Below, in pieces: positions 26,831-35,576 of a stretch of 64,000 nt of DNA (position 1 is the first letter of the stretch; each line of letters opens with the position of its first letter). Origin of the DNA: Dyadobacter fanqingshengii (GTDB lineage: Bacteria > Bacteroidota > Bacteroidia > Cytophagales > Spirosomataceae); NCBI RefSeq assembly GCF_023822005.2, contig NZ_CP098806.1, positions 5,020,501-5,084,500 of the forward strand. The letters run 5' to 3'. Below the pieces are notes generated by a model. It saw nothing but the letters and a program-made list of their open reading frames with translations. It searched no databases and had not been told where the DNA came from. Position numbers and translations under genes: made by a program.

Positions 26831-27833
26831 TATCAAGGCCAACCGGCGTTTTCGTCGGTTGGCCTTGAATACTGTCATTGTACTCTATTTTCTTATTATA
26901 GCGGGTGGGGTAGTGAGGAGCACGGGTGCTGGGATGGGTTGCCCGGACTGGCCCAGATGCTTTGGAAGATGGGTTCCGCCAACTGAAGTTTCGCAGTTAC
27001 CAGCCAATTATAAGGAGCTTTACGGCGCAAAGCTTAAAGGTGAGATTGAATTTAATCCTGTTAAGACCTGGATTGAATATGTGAACAGACTTCTGGGCGC
27101 TTTTACAGGAGTAATGATCTTTCTGACCCTGCTAGCCTCTATTCCTTTTCTCAGATCCGGCAACAAGCGTATTTTTTATTACAGTTTGTCAGCGTTCATT
27201 TTGGTGGGATTTCAGGGGTGGCTGGGAGCCAAGGTTGTGTCCTTTGAATTGCTGCCAATTGTTGTTACGCTCCATATGCTGTTGGCTATTGTGATCGTAT
27301 TTCTGCTCTTGTATCTTTTCACGTGGTCGGCTTACGCTGGCAATATTTTGCAGTTGAAAGAGTCGAGTAAGAAGGCAATTGGAGGGATTGGAGTTGTAGT
27401 TATTACATTGTCGCTGATACAGATCTTACTTGGAACACAGGTTAGGGAAGCAATGGATGAAGTGATTCAGAAATTGGGTTATCAGGCAAGGAGTGAATGG
27501 ATCGATGAATTGGGCTTGAATTTCTACATACATCGGTCGTTTTCAATTCTTGTGTTTGTTGTAAATCTTTATTGGATTAACAAGATTTTTAAAGCAGAGG
27601 GCAAGGGATCGATAGCTGGGAAGATAGCCATTGCATGTTTTTGGATATTGATCCTTGAAATTGGAACGGGCATATTAATGGCCTATTTTGGCGTTCCGCC
27701 TTTTGCACAGCCATTGCATTTAACATTTGCGATCCTATTGATCGGGCTGCAATTTGTGATTTGGTTAGTAGTAAATGGGAAAAAGTATTTGAAGTATTCG
27801 TCAGATATTCGGTTAGCGAAAAGTACGATTTAG
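26808..27833 (+). CDS. ctaA: Heme A synthase (CtaA/COX15 family)
   Basis: Membrane enzyme that oxidises heme O to heme A for the oxidase encoded next to it. The first helix and loop carry the family motif GGVVRSTGAGMGCPDWPRCFG with the Cys pair. Further histidines that may ligate heme are in VTLHMLLAI, YIHRSFSILVF and LHLTFAILL. About eight helices. ATG 26808 is inside the end of coxA (23-bp overlap, different frame); the TTG at 26790 would add six residues and is less likely. ctaB follows after 18 bp. Confidence 0.94.
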   Translation: MTSSTHIDIKANRRFRRLALNTVIVLYFLIIAGGVVRSTGAGMGCPDWPRCFGRWVPPTEVSQLPANYKELYGAKLKGEIEFNPVKTWIEYVNRLLGAFTGVMIFLTLLASIPFLRSGNKRIFYYSLSAFILVGFQGWLGAKVVSFELLPIVVTLHMLLAIVIVFLLLYLFTWSAYAGNILQLKESSKKAIGGIGVVVITLSLIQILLGTQVREAMDEVIQKLGYQARSEWIDELGLNFYIHRSFSILVFVVNLYWINKIFKAEGKGSIAGKIAIACFWILILEIGTGILMAYFGVPPFAQPLHLTFAILLIGLQFVIWLVVNGKKYLKYSSDIRLAKSTI

Positions 27834-27851
27834 AAATAAATAATTGTAGTA

Positions 27852-28745
27852 ATGATATCAGCTGAGGGAAGCTTAGGAGGCGTTGGGAAGATTAGAGAGA
27901 GAATAGGCGTTTTATTTGAGTTGCTAAAATTCAGGCTGGCATCGCTGATTGCATTTTCGGGTGCGATGGGTTACTGCCTGGGTGCGAAGGAAGTTGAAAC
28001 AGGAAAACTGGTACTTTTTATCATTGCATCCATAGGCATTACAGGGGCAGCCAACATTATCAACCAAATTCTGGAAAAGGATTTTGATAAATTGATGAAA
28101 AGGACCACTAACCGACCATTACCGAGCGGAAGGATTACAGTGGATCAGGCAATTATCTGGGCTGTGTTTTTAGGCATAACGTCACTGGCGATATTTGTGT
28201 TGATATTCAACCTTAGCACAGGATTGATTTCGCTGTTATCGTTGGTTCTTTACGGTTTCGTTTACACACCTTTAAAAAGAGTTGGTCCGATAGCCGTTTT
28301 TGTAGGCGCTTTTCCAGGCGCATTTCCTCCAATGATTGGCTGGGTTGCAGCTACAAATCACTTTGGATTGGAGCCGGGCATTTTGTTTGCTATTCAATTT
28401 TTTTGGCAATTCCCACATTTCTGGGCTATTGCTTGGGTGCTTGACGAAGATTATAAGAGAGCAGGGTTCAAATTGCTTCCTGCCAATGGCTTGAAAGACG
28501 TTAATACGACTTTGCAAATAATGATTTATACCGTATTCCTGCTGCCCATTGGCTGGTTGCCATACGAATTGGGTATGACGGGAATCAATTCGGCTTTTGT
28601 CGCTACGGTATTTGGCGTTCTGTTTTTGGCTCAGACTTTCCACTTAATGCGCACTTGCACGGATAAAACGGCAAAGCAATTGATGTTCGGATCGTTCATA
28701 TATTTGCCAATTGTGCAGATCGCCTTTTTGTTGGATAAATTGTGA
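27852..28745 (+). CDS. ctaB: Protoheme IX farnesyltransferase (heme O synthase)
   Basis: UbiA-family prenyltransferase that attaches farnesyl to heme B, the step before CtaA. The first Asp-rich motif is NQILEKDFDKLMKRTTNRPLPSGR at about residues 75-96, with the typical TNRPLPSG; the second is WQFPHFWAIAWVLDEDYKRAGFKLLP. Nine helices expected, 297 aa, a normal size. Start ATG 27852. The next gene's ATG comes 20 bases after the stop. Confidence 0.95.
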   Translation: MISAEGSLGGVGKIRERIGVLFELLKFRLASLIAFSGAMGYCLGAKEVETGKLVLFIIASIGITGAANIINQILEKDFDKLMKRTTNRPLPSGRITVDQAIIWAVFLGITSLAIFVLIFNLSTGLISLLSLVLYGFVYTPLKRVGPIAVFVGAFPGAFPPMIGWVAATNHFGLEPGILFAIQFFWQFPHFWAIAWVLDEDYKRAGFKLLPANGLKDVNTTLQIMIYTVFLLPIGWLPYELGMTGINSAFVATVFGVLFLAQTFHLMRTCTDKTAKQLMFGSFIYLPIVQIAFLLDKL

Positions 28746-28764
28746 AAATGAAAAATTAGTGAAA

Positions 28765-29352
28765 ATGGAAAGTGTTCAGCAGTATAAAGTAGATAAAGAA
28801 CCTCAGGCAACATTGGCTATGGACCCAATGAAGTTTATCCTGTGGTTATTTTTGGTTAGCATTATCATGTTATTTGCTTCTCAGTGCAGCGCATATCTGG
28901 TGAGAAGAGCCGAAGGGAACTGGCTTGAGTTTGCAATGCCTAAGATTTTCTGGTATAGCACCGGCGTTCTCCTGATGAGCAGTGCCGCAATGCAATGGGC
29001 TTTCTTTTCGGCAAAAAAAGATCAGTTCAAACAATTGAAAATAGCAATTTCTATTACTTTTGTACTTGGTCTGGCGTTCCTTTGGATGCAGTTTGAGGGA
29101 TGGAAAGAGCTGGTTGCGATGAATGTTTATTTCGTTGGAAACCCTTCTGGTTCGTTTTTTTACGTGTTTACCGGATTGCACGGTTTCCATATTATCAGCG
29201 GGTTGATTGTTTTGCTTTATTCGCTGACAGCTGCATTTAAGTTGAAAGTGCATGCAAAGAATCTAAGACGTATTCAGATCTGTGCCACATATTGGCATTT
29301 TCTAGATTTACTTTGGTTATATCTTTTTGTTTTTTTATTGACTTTTAATTAA
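28765..29352 (+). CDS. Heme-copper oxidase subunit III family protein (first copy)
   Basis: A 195-residue membrane protein with about five helices and the subunit III pattern: ASQCSAYLVRRAEGNWLEF, MQFEGWKELV, FYVFTGLHGFHIISGLIVLLY and the ending ATYWHFLDLLWLYLFVFL. The Glu in FEGW and the HGxH motif match subunit III. A second, longer relative is adjacent. ATG 28765 is chosen; an upstream in-frame TTG at 28711 lies inside ctaB. Such paired subunit III genes are known in Bacteroidota oxidase operons, where the exact place of each is less clear. Confidence 0.88.
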   Translation: MESVQQYKVDKEPQATLAMDPMKFILWLFLVSIIMLFASQCSAYLVRRAEGNWLEFAMPKIFWYSTGVLLMSSAAMQWAFFSAKKDQFKQLKIAISITFVLGLAFLWMQFEGWKELVAMNVYFVGNPSGSFFYVFTGLHGFHIISGLIVLLYSLTAAFKLKVHAKNLRRIQICATYWHFLDLLWLYLFVFLLTFN

Positions 29353-29363
29353 TACTTTTTTCA

Positions 29364-30134
29364 ATGGCTGCAAATGTAACAACACCTGGCGCGGTAGAAC
29401 CCAAAATGTGGATGGGGGGAATTGAGCCTATGAAAGCAAGTTATGGTAAACTGATGATGTGGTTTTTCCTTATCTCAGATACCTTCACTTTCTCAGCCCT
29501 ACTCGTTGCGTACGGTACAGCGCGGTTCAGCTTTCCGGCTTTTTCGGGAGATGTAGCTGATTTTACATTTTCAAACATGTATTGGCCTATTCCTGAGAAG
29601 GTTTATGAGGCAGTGCCTTTCCTTCACGGAATTTCCCTTCCCCTCGTTTTTGTTGGAATTATGACCTTTATTTTGATCGCGAGCAGCGTGACAATGGTGC
29701 TTGCCGTAGAAGCAGGACACCGTATGGATCGTGCGAATGTTGAAAAATATATGCTCTGGACAATCCTGGGAGGATTTACATTCTTAGGCTGCCAGGCTTG
29801 GGAGTGGGCTCACTTTATCCATGGTACGGACACTGGAAGTGTAATGAAAGTTATTGAAAACGGCACTTGGGTTGATAAAACAATATTCGGTGCAAACTTG
29901 ACGGAAAATCAATACGGCCCTCCCGCATTTGCTGACTTCTTTTTCTTTATTACTGGTTTCCACGGAACGCACGTTTTTAGCGGTGTTATTCTGAATATTC
30001 TGATTTTCTTCCGTACAGCAACCGGTTTTTACGATAAGAGAGGAAGCTATGAAATGGTTGAGAAAGTAGGACTTTACTGGCACTTTGTAGATTTGGTGTG
30101 GGTATTCGTATTTACATTCTTTTATCTGGTTTAA
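29364..30134 (+). CDS. coxC: Heme-copper oxidase subunit III (second copy)
   Basis: A 256-residue polytopic protein of the CtaE/subunit III family. It has MMWFFLISDTFTFSALLVAY in the first helix, LGCQAWEWAHFIHG in the middle, and FFFITGFHGTHVFSGVILN and GLYWHFVDLVWVFVFTFFYLV at the end, the standard subunit III ending. Longer than the neighbour by an N-terminal part and an extracytoplasmic loop (about 60-85). It starts 11 bp after the first copy. Together with CoxA and CoxB it would make the oxidase core. Confidence 0.92.
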   Translation: MAANVTTPGAVEPKMWMGGIEPMKASYGKLMMWFFLISDTFTFSALLVAYGTARFSFPAFSGDVADFTFSNMYWPIPEKVYEAVPFLHGISLPLVFVGIMTFILIASSVTMVLAVEAGHRMDRANVEKYMLWTILGGFTFLGCQAWEWAHFIHGTDTGSVMKVIENGTWVDKTIFGANLTENQYGPPAFADFFFFITGFHGTHVFSGVILNILIFFRTATGFYDKRGSYEMVEKVGLYWHFVDLVWVFVFTFFYLV

Positions 30135-30163
30135 ATCATCCAATAATATTAATTCCTAATCAA

Positions 30164-30493
30164 ATGTCGGAAGTACACCATATTCATAACCAGGATCCAA
30201 ATGCAGGCGCTGAGCAACGCAAAGCAATCTGGAAAACTTTTTGGATTCTCCTTGTATTAACAGCAGTCGAATTCCTTATTGCTTTTACAGTTCCTCACGG
30301 AATTTTGAAAATCACCATTTTCATCGTGATGACAATAGTTAAGGCGTTTTATATTGTTGGAGAATTCATGCACTTAAAGCATGAAACCAAGTCACTGATC
30401 TGGTCTATTATGGTTCCCATCATATTTGTTGCCTGGTTGATATTGGCGCTTATGCTTGAAGGAAACGCAATTTTTGAGGCCATTTTTGATTAA
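30164..30493 (+). CDS. Cytochrome c oxidase subunit IV family protein
   Basis: Small protein of 109 residues with three helices (about 23-43, 46-66 and 80-103). The motif KAFYIVGEFMHLKHETK, with the acidic and His residues in the second helix, is the prokaryotic subunit IV (CoxD/CyoD-like) signature. It is an accessory subunit of the aa3 oxidase. ATG 30164 (MSEVHHIHNQ) is preferred over an earlier in-frame start at 30098 that lies inside the preceding gene. Confidence 0.87.
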   Translation: MSEVHHIHNQDPNAGAEQRKAIWKTFWILLVLTAVEFLIAFTVPHGILKITIFIVMTIVKAFYIVGEFMHLKHETKSLIWSIMVPIIFVAWLILALMLEGNAIFEAIFD

Positions 30494-30502
30494 GTAGTTC
30501 GC

Positions 30503-31132
30503 ATGAAGAATTTTCCCAAGGCCGGATTACTGATCGTAACATTAGTAATACCGGCTTTGATTTTTGTAATGCTCAGGCTTTTCGCAACCAACCATTATGA
30601 TCTTCCTTATTTTAATCCGCAGGTGGGTGGTGATGGAAAAGTGGTCATTGTTAATGGGGATACTGTTTTTCAAAAACGAGAAACATTGCAACTGGCCTCG
30701 GGAGATTATAAGCTTGGAAATGAGATCTCGGTAATCAGTTTTTTGCCAAAGGATTGCTCAGATACGTGCAAACTTGTATTGTCCAACCTGAAAAGGATTT
30801 ATGACATGCGCAGCGAAGCGAATAGCTTAATCATTAAGACACTCTCGGAAGACAGTGTTCTGACGTCGTCAGCATATCCTGACGAATTGGGAAAGGAAGG
30901 TTGGGGAACATTACGAGTTACTAATACAGAAGCGGGCAACATCCTGAATGTCGAATCTGCTTCTTGGAAAGGGAAAGCTGAACTTTATCCTATTGAAAGC
31001 AGGTTAGTGTTGATAGACGGCAATGGTTACACAAGAGGTTTTTATGACGGTGCCGACCCTGAAGAAATTGATCGCCTGATGGCGGAAGTGAAGATTTTGA
31101 ATTACGAGAATAAAGCGAGTGCGAATCCATAA
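30503..31132 (+). CDS. SCO1/SenC-like thioredoxin-fold protein, oxidase copper assembly
   Basis: Membrane-anchored (helix at about residues 8-26) thioredoxin-fold protein. The SCO-type CxxxC is CSDTC near residue 88, in ISFLPKDCSDTCKLVLSNL, and the C-terminal SRLVLIDGNGYTRGFYDG matches the SCO family. SCO proteins deliver copper to CuA. The expected third ligand, a His just before the LIDxxG strand, is not there (sequence ELYPIESRLVLID), so copper binding may be changed. Position in the oxidase operon still supports a role in assembly. Confidence 0.82.
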   Translation: MKNFPKAGLLIVTLVIPALIFVMLRLFATNHYDLPYFNPQVGGDGKVVIVNGDTVFQKRETLQLASGDYKLGNEISVISFLPKDCSDTCKLVLSNLKRIYDMRSEANSLIIKTLSEDSVLTSSAYPDELGKEGWGTLRVTNTEAGNILNVESASWKGKAELYPIESRLVLIDGNGYTRGFYDGADPEEIDRLMAEVKILNYENKASANP

Positions 31133-31134
31133 TT

Positions 31135-31674
31135 ATGGCAACAGTAGTCTTAGAAAAAAAACCGAAATACGAACGCATTATCAACATTCTGGCGATTGTA
31201 ATTCCAATTGCAGTTGCCGCTCTTTTGGGAATTCGGCAGAAAGTTGAATTAGGTGCATGGACAAAAGTGCTTCCTCACGTTATCGGTGTTATCAATACGC
31301 TGACAGCAATCTTTTTGATTGCGGGATTTTATTTTGTCAAAAACAATAACATTAGTGCGCACCGGAAAGCTATGACAGGTGCATTCCTGTTGGGCGCTGT
31401 GTTTTTGGTTTGTTACATTTTGTACCACATTTCAAATAAATCAACGCCTTTCGGTGGTGAAGGGTTTGTAAGGCCGATCTATTACTTTTTACTGATTTCG
31501 CACATTACATTGTCGATCGTGGTCGTTTGGTTTGTATTGCGTGCCGTGTATTTTGGTTATACCAATCAGATTATCGAACATAGGAAAGCAGTAAAATGGG
31601 CTTTGCCGATCTGGCTTTACGTGAGTATCAGTGGCGTTGTGGTTTACCTGATGATTAGTCCCTATTACGTATGA
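31135..31674 (+). CDS. DUF420 family membrane protein (CtaM-like)
   Basis: A 179-residue protein with five predicted helices. The core HVIGVINTLTAIFLIAGFYFVKNNNISAHRKAMTGAF with its HRK and later EHRKAVKWALPIWLYVSISG motifs are DUF420 hallmarks. The Staphylococcus member CtaM is reported to be needed for heme A oxidase maturation; a similar role is inferred here from the operon. It begins two bases after the SCO-like gene and overlaps the following gene by four bases (ATGA). Confidence 0.85.
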   Translation: MATVVLEKKPKYERIINILAIVIPIAVAALLGIRQKVELGAWTKVLPHVIGVINTLTAIFLIAGFYFVKNNNISAHRKAMTGAFLLGAVFLVCYILYHISNKSTPFGGEGFVRPIYYFLLISHITLSIVVVWFVLRAVYFGYTNQIIEHRKAVKWALPIWLYVSISGVVVYLMISPYYV

Positions 31675-31952
31675 AAAATTTTAAGATAATATTCGGTTTC
31701 ATAATGCTGTTTGTGCTTTCGGGCGTAGATGTTTGGGCCCAGTGTGCCATGTGCCGCGGATCAGTAGAGAGTTCTATGGGAAATGGCAGGAACAATGTTG
31801 GAGTCGGGCTTAACACCGGGATCATGTTTCTTTTTGTAATGCCGTACTTGCTGGTAGCCGTGATTGGTTATCTGTGGTATCGAAACAGCAAGAAGAATCT
31901 GCAAGAGCGACAATTTATTGCCTCCCGTGTGAAGCAAGCTTATCAAGGCTGA
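31671..31952 (+). CDS. Small secreted/membrane protein of 93 aa with CxxC, end of oxidase operon
   Basis: I do not recognise a named family. The N-terminus is a signal peptide or first helix (IIFGFIMLFVLSGVDVWA), followed at once by QCAMCRGSVESS, a CxxC motif right after the predicted cleavage site; a second helix (about 48-68) leads to a basic tail. The start overlaps the DUF420 stop by four bases (ATGA), so it is probably cotranslated. A small protein with exposed cysteines in an oxidase operon suggests metal or thiol chemistry in assembly, but that is inference. Confidence 0.72.
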   Translation: MKNFKIIFGFIMLFVLSGVDVWAQCAMCRGSVESSMGNGRNNVGVGLNTGIMFLFVMPYLLVAVIGYLWYRNSKKNLQERQFIASRVKQAYQG

Positions 31953-31972
31953 GAATCAAAATAATTTTATAT

Positions 31973-32004
31973 AAAGCGAAGCAGCGATCTGTTTCGCTTT
32001 TTTT
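31973..32004 (+). terminator. Terminator of the act-cox operon
   Basis: AAAGCGAA (31973-31980) pairs with TTCGCTTT (31993-32000) around a 12-nt loop and is followed by TTTT. It closes the 16-kb respiratory operon. Confidence 0.75.
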
Positions 32005-32084
32005 GTGACTTGATTGCAACGTTAATAATGTCATTTTGAGGCGTAGATCTGTAATTTGAAGCCTTTAATGAGAAACCCGGATCT

Positions 32085-34601
32085 ATGCGACTGATACTTT
32101 TTCTTCTACTGTTCCTGAATGGCGCATTAGCAAATGCACAGGCAATTTCTACCTCCAAACCGTGGACTTTCTGGTGGTGGATGGGCAGCGCGGTGAATAA
32201 AAAGGATATTACGGTGCAATTGGAATACTTTCAAAAATCGGGAGTAGGCGGTGTCCACATTATCCCAATCTATGAAGTGAAAGGTTATGAATCGCAATCC
32301 GTCCCTTTCCTGACTCCGCAGTGGCTGGATTTGGTGCAGCATACAGTTCGCGAAGGCAAGCGATTGGACCTCGGCGTGGATTTGACCACAGGAACGGGTT
32401 GGCCGTTTGGCGGTCCAAATGTTACACCGGAGTTGGGGGCCAAGAATATGACAGTCAAAAACAACGAATTGTCAATTCAGCCGACCAAGCAAAAAGTGAA
32501 ACGGGCTGCGCCGGGCGGAGAGGGCTTAGTCCTTGATCCGTTTCATGCAACCGCCATGTCACGTTATCTCACAAGATTTGATTCCGCTTTTGCTCGCAAG
32601 AAAGACTTGCCTCGCTCTATGTACAATGATTCCTACGAAGCATATGGCGCTAACTGGACGGATGATTTTTTAGAGGAATTTAAAAAAAGACGCGGTTACG
32701 AACTGGGTGAAAATCTAGCATTACTGACGGATTCAACTGGAAAAGCAGGCTCTGAACTGGTTCGGATCGATTACCATCAAACATTATCCGAGTTACTTAG
32801 AGAGCGGTACGCAAAGCCCTGGACAGATTGGAACACCAAACACGGTTTTCTAACGCGATATCAAGCGCACGGTTCCCCGGGGAATCTGTTGGATCTGTAC
32901 GACGCTGCGGACATTCCGGAAACCGAGTCTTTCGGAACCAGCCGCTTTTCCATCCCCGGACTTCGCATTGATCCGGATTATTCCATCGACCAGTTTGGGA
33001 CGCCTGATCCTTTGGCGATGAAGTTTGCATCATCCGCCGCGCATTTTTCTGGTAAGAAACTGGTGAGTTCAGAAACCGGAACGTGGCTTGCTAATCATTT
33101 CAAAGTCTCGCTATCGCAGGTCAAGCCGCAGATCGACGAGCTTTTCACTGCGGGTATTAATCATATTTTCTACCATGGGAGCACTTACTCGCCTGTGCAA
33201 GAGCCATATCCGGGATGGCTATTTTATGCTTCAACCAACTTTGGATCGACCTCACATTTTGCTGAGCACTTTTCGTTGCTGAATAAATACGTACAGCGCT
33301 GTCAGGAACTGCTTCAAAATAGCAAGTCGGATAATGATGTGCTGGTCTATTTCCCTATTCATGATCTTTGGGCGACGAAGGCCAAGTCTTCCGGCAATGT
33401 GCATTTATTGGAAGTGCATCATGTCGATCGCTGGTTGTTGGATCTTCCTTTTGGTAAGCTCACCCAACAGCTTTGGAAAAAGGGTTTTGGTTTTGATTAT
33501 GTTTCGGATTTGCAGCTTAGCCGCTTAAAATTGGATGGCAATGGTAATCTCACAAGCGGAAATGCGGTTTACAAATCCCTCATCATTCCCGTAAGCACTT
33601 ACATGCCCGAAGAAACATTAAATGAATTGCAACGATTGGCAGCAAAAGGAGCGAAAATCATTTTCCAAAATCATTTCCCCGAAAAAGCAACGGGTTATTC
33701 CACTGGTCCCGAAAAGCAAAGCAGCTTCCTGGATGAATTAACAAAGCTAAAAAAAGAGAAGAATGTCCGTGTTTCCGATGATTTTGAGAAAGAACTGATT
33801 GCCAGCGGGGCACTACGGGAATCGTTTGCCGAAGAGGGCTTGACATTTATTCGTAAAAAAACACAGGATAATAAACGGCTTTATTTTGTCGCGAATTTAG
33901 GTGATCATTTTAAGGAAGGTTGGGTTAAGGTTAACATTACTGGGGCATTTGAAAAACTTGATGCATTGGATGAAGAGGCTTCCTGGGAACCACTTTCACG
34001 AAATGGATCGTCGATTTACTTAAAACTTTTGCCTGGGCAGTCATGCTTTTTAAGAGAATCGGTCAAGGATGCTGGACCTGAGCAGCACAGCATTGCAAAC
34101 AAGGAACTTGAAATTAAAGGCAATTGGAATCTTCAATTTTTAAAAGGCAGGCCTTCGATTCCAGCAACCGCAAACCTCAATGAGCTTAAAACCTGGACGA
34201 GCTTGTCGGACTCAGCCGTTTATTTTTCAGGAACCGCCAGATATGAAATTCACTTCGATTGTCCGGATAACGTGTTGAAAAGCGGGCTGAAAATCCTGGA
34301 TCTTGGCGATGTAAGAGAAGTGGCGGCAGTTAAGCTGAATGGCAAGCCCATAGGAACAGCATGGAGCATTCCATTTCAATTAAGTATTTCTGACAAACTC
34401 AAAGCGAAGGATAATGTGCTCGAAATTGAAGTGACCAATCTTTCCGCCAACTACATGCGCCTCAGGGACACACAGAAACCCGATTGGAAAAAATTTCATG
34501 ACATTAACATTGTCGATATCACTTACAAAAAGTTTGACGCGACAAAATGGGAACCTATGCCATCGGGTTTGTTGGGGCCGGTGAAGATCCTTTTTCGTTA
34601 A
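32085..34601 (+). CDS. Secreted glycoside hydrolase, GH106-like (alpha-L-rhamnosidase type)
   Basis: An 838-residue exported protein (signal peptide MRLILFLLLFLNGALANA). The catalytic part shows the GH106-like sequence SKPWTFWWWMGSAVNKKDIT, GVDLTTGTGWPFGGP, then SMYNDSYEAYGANWTDDFL, SSETGTW and FTAGINHIFYHGSTYSP. The C-terminal 170 residues look like a jelly-roll sugar-binding domain (KILDLGDVREVAAVKLNGKPIG). Family members remove rhamnose from plant pectin or polysaccharides. It is shorter than many relatives, and no SusC/SusD pair is adjacent. Convergent with murI, three bases apart. Confidence 0.82.
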   Translation: MRLILFLLLFLNGALANAQAISTSKPWTFWWWMGSAVNKKDITVQLEYFQKSGVGGVHIIPIYEVKGYESQSVPFLTPQWLDLVQHTVREGKRLDLGVDLTTGTGWPFGGPNVTPELGAKNMTVKNNELSIQPTKQKVKRAAPGGEGLVLDPFHATAMSRYLTRFDSAFARKKDLPRSMYNDSYEAYGANWTDDFLEEFKKRRGYELGENLALLTDSTGKAGSELVRIDYHQTLSELLRERYAKPWTDWNTKHGFLTRYQAHGSPGNLLDLYDAADIPETESFGTSRFSIPGLRIDPDYSIDQFGTPDPLAMKFASSAAHFSGKKLVSSETGTWLANHFKVSLSQVKPQIDELFTAGINHIFYHGSTYSPVQEPYPGWLFYASTNFGSTSHFAEHFSLLNKYVQRCQELLQNSKSDNDVLVYFPIHDLWATKAKSSGNVHLLEVHHVDRWLLDLPFGKLTQQLWKKGFGFDYVSDLQLSRLKLDGNGNLTSGNAVYKSLIIPVSTYMPEETLNELQRLAAKGAKIIFQNHFPEKATGYSTGPEKQSSFLDELTKLKKEKNVRVSDDFEKELIASGALRESFAEEGLTFIRKKTQDNKRLYFVANLGDHFKEGWVKVNITGAFEKLDALDEEASWEPLSRNGSSIYLKLLPGQSCFLRESVKDAGPEQHSIANKELEIKGNWNLQFLKGRPSIPATANLNELKTWTSLSDSAVYFSGTARYEIHFDCPDNVLKSGLKILDLGDVREVAAVKLNGKPIGTAWSIPFQLSISDKLKAKDNVLEIEVTNLSANYMRLRDTQKPDWKKFHDINIVDITYKKFDATKWEPMPSGLLGPVKILFR

Positions 34602-34604
34602 ATG

Positions 34605-35414
34605 TTACTCCCAAAGCGGATAATGTTCCAGCTGGATCTGACTGCCAAAGAAAATGTTGGTGGATTGTTCGAAGGAAAGCGTGTAATCGGATACATAAAA
34701 CGCTCGTTTGCCTGCTCCTTTTTCGTTCACCAGATAATGCTGTTCCAGCCAGGATTTCAATGAGAAAGCTACGATTTCAGAAGTGTCCAGAATTTCGACA
34801 TTCCCATTGTAAAACTCCCCGATCTGATTTTTGATAAGCGGATAATGCGTACACCCCAGGATCAATGCTTGAATGTCAGAAAGCGAAGTGTCCGAAAGAT
34901 AGCTTGTAATGATGCTCTCACTAATGTTATTATCAAAAAAGCCTTCCTCAATCATGGGCGCAAGCAATGGCGTTGCCAGCGATTTTAACTGGATATTCTT
35001 TCCCAAAGCATCCACCTTCTTTTTATAAACATTGGAAAGAACCGTTTGTTTGGTTCCAATAAGCCCAATTGTCTTGCCGTCGTAATGCTCCTTAATGTAG
35101 TCAACCACGGGATCAATCACATTTAAAACCTTTGCCTTACTTCCCACATATTCCCTAACAAGCTCATAAGCAGCCGCAGAAGCTGAATTACAGGCAATGA
35201 GGATCAGCTTGCAATTTTGCTGCAAAAGCATATTGCAGATTTTAATAGAATATGCCTGAATCGCAGCCGTGGATTTATCGCCATAAGGAAGATGCGCCGT
35301 GTCACCGAAATAGATTGTATTCTCCTGAGGCAGAAGCCTGGTCACTGCACTGGCAACGGTCATTCCGCCAATGCCACTATCAAAAATCCCAATCGGCGCA
35401 GAAGAATCGAACAT
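34605..35414 (-). CDS. murI: Glutamate racemase
   Basis: Cofactor-independent racemase giving D-glutamate for peptidoglycan. The two catalytic cysteines are in the motifs ILIACNSASAAAYE (near residue 75) and ALILGCTHYPLIK (near 185), and the N-terminal GIFDSGIGGMTVA and FGDTAHLPYG are family hallmarks. The 269-residue length is normal. A minus-strand -7 candidate, TAGTTTTG (plus 35456-35463), lies 42 bp upstream. The gene is separate from the division cluster at the window start. Confidence 0.96.
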   Translation of the reverse strand: MFDSSAPIGIFDSGIGGMTVASAVTRLLPQENTIYFGDTAHLPYGDKSTAAIQAYSIKICNMLLQQNCKLILIACNSASAAAYELVREYVGSKAKVLNVIDPVVDYIKEHYDGKTIGLIGTKQTVLSNVYKKKVDALGKNIQLKSLATPLLAPMIEEGFFDNNISESIITSYLSDTSLSDIQALILGCTHYPLIKNQIGEFYNGNVEILDTSEIVAFSLKSWLEQHYLVNEKGAGKRAFYVSDYTLSFEQSTNIFFGSQIQLEHYPLWE

Positions 35415-35576
35415 AATGGATGGAGTAAATCTTTTTGGTTAAGAGATATTTGATCCAAAACTAAATGAACGGCCGGAATAACTTTTTAAAAATTAAATCA
35501 ATTCGTAAATTTTTTTGAGAACTGATGCAACCTCACGATCAGGAATGAGCATCTTGCTACTGAAACCACCAAATGA

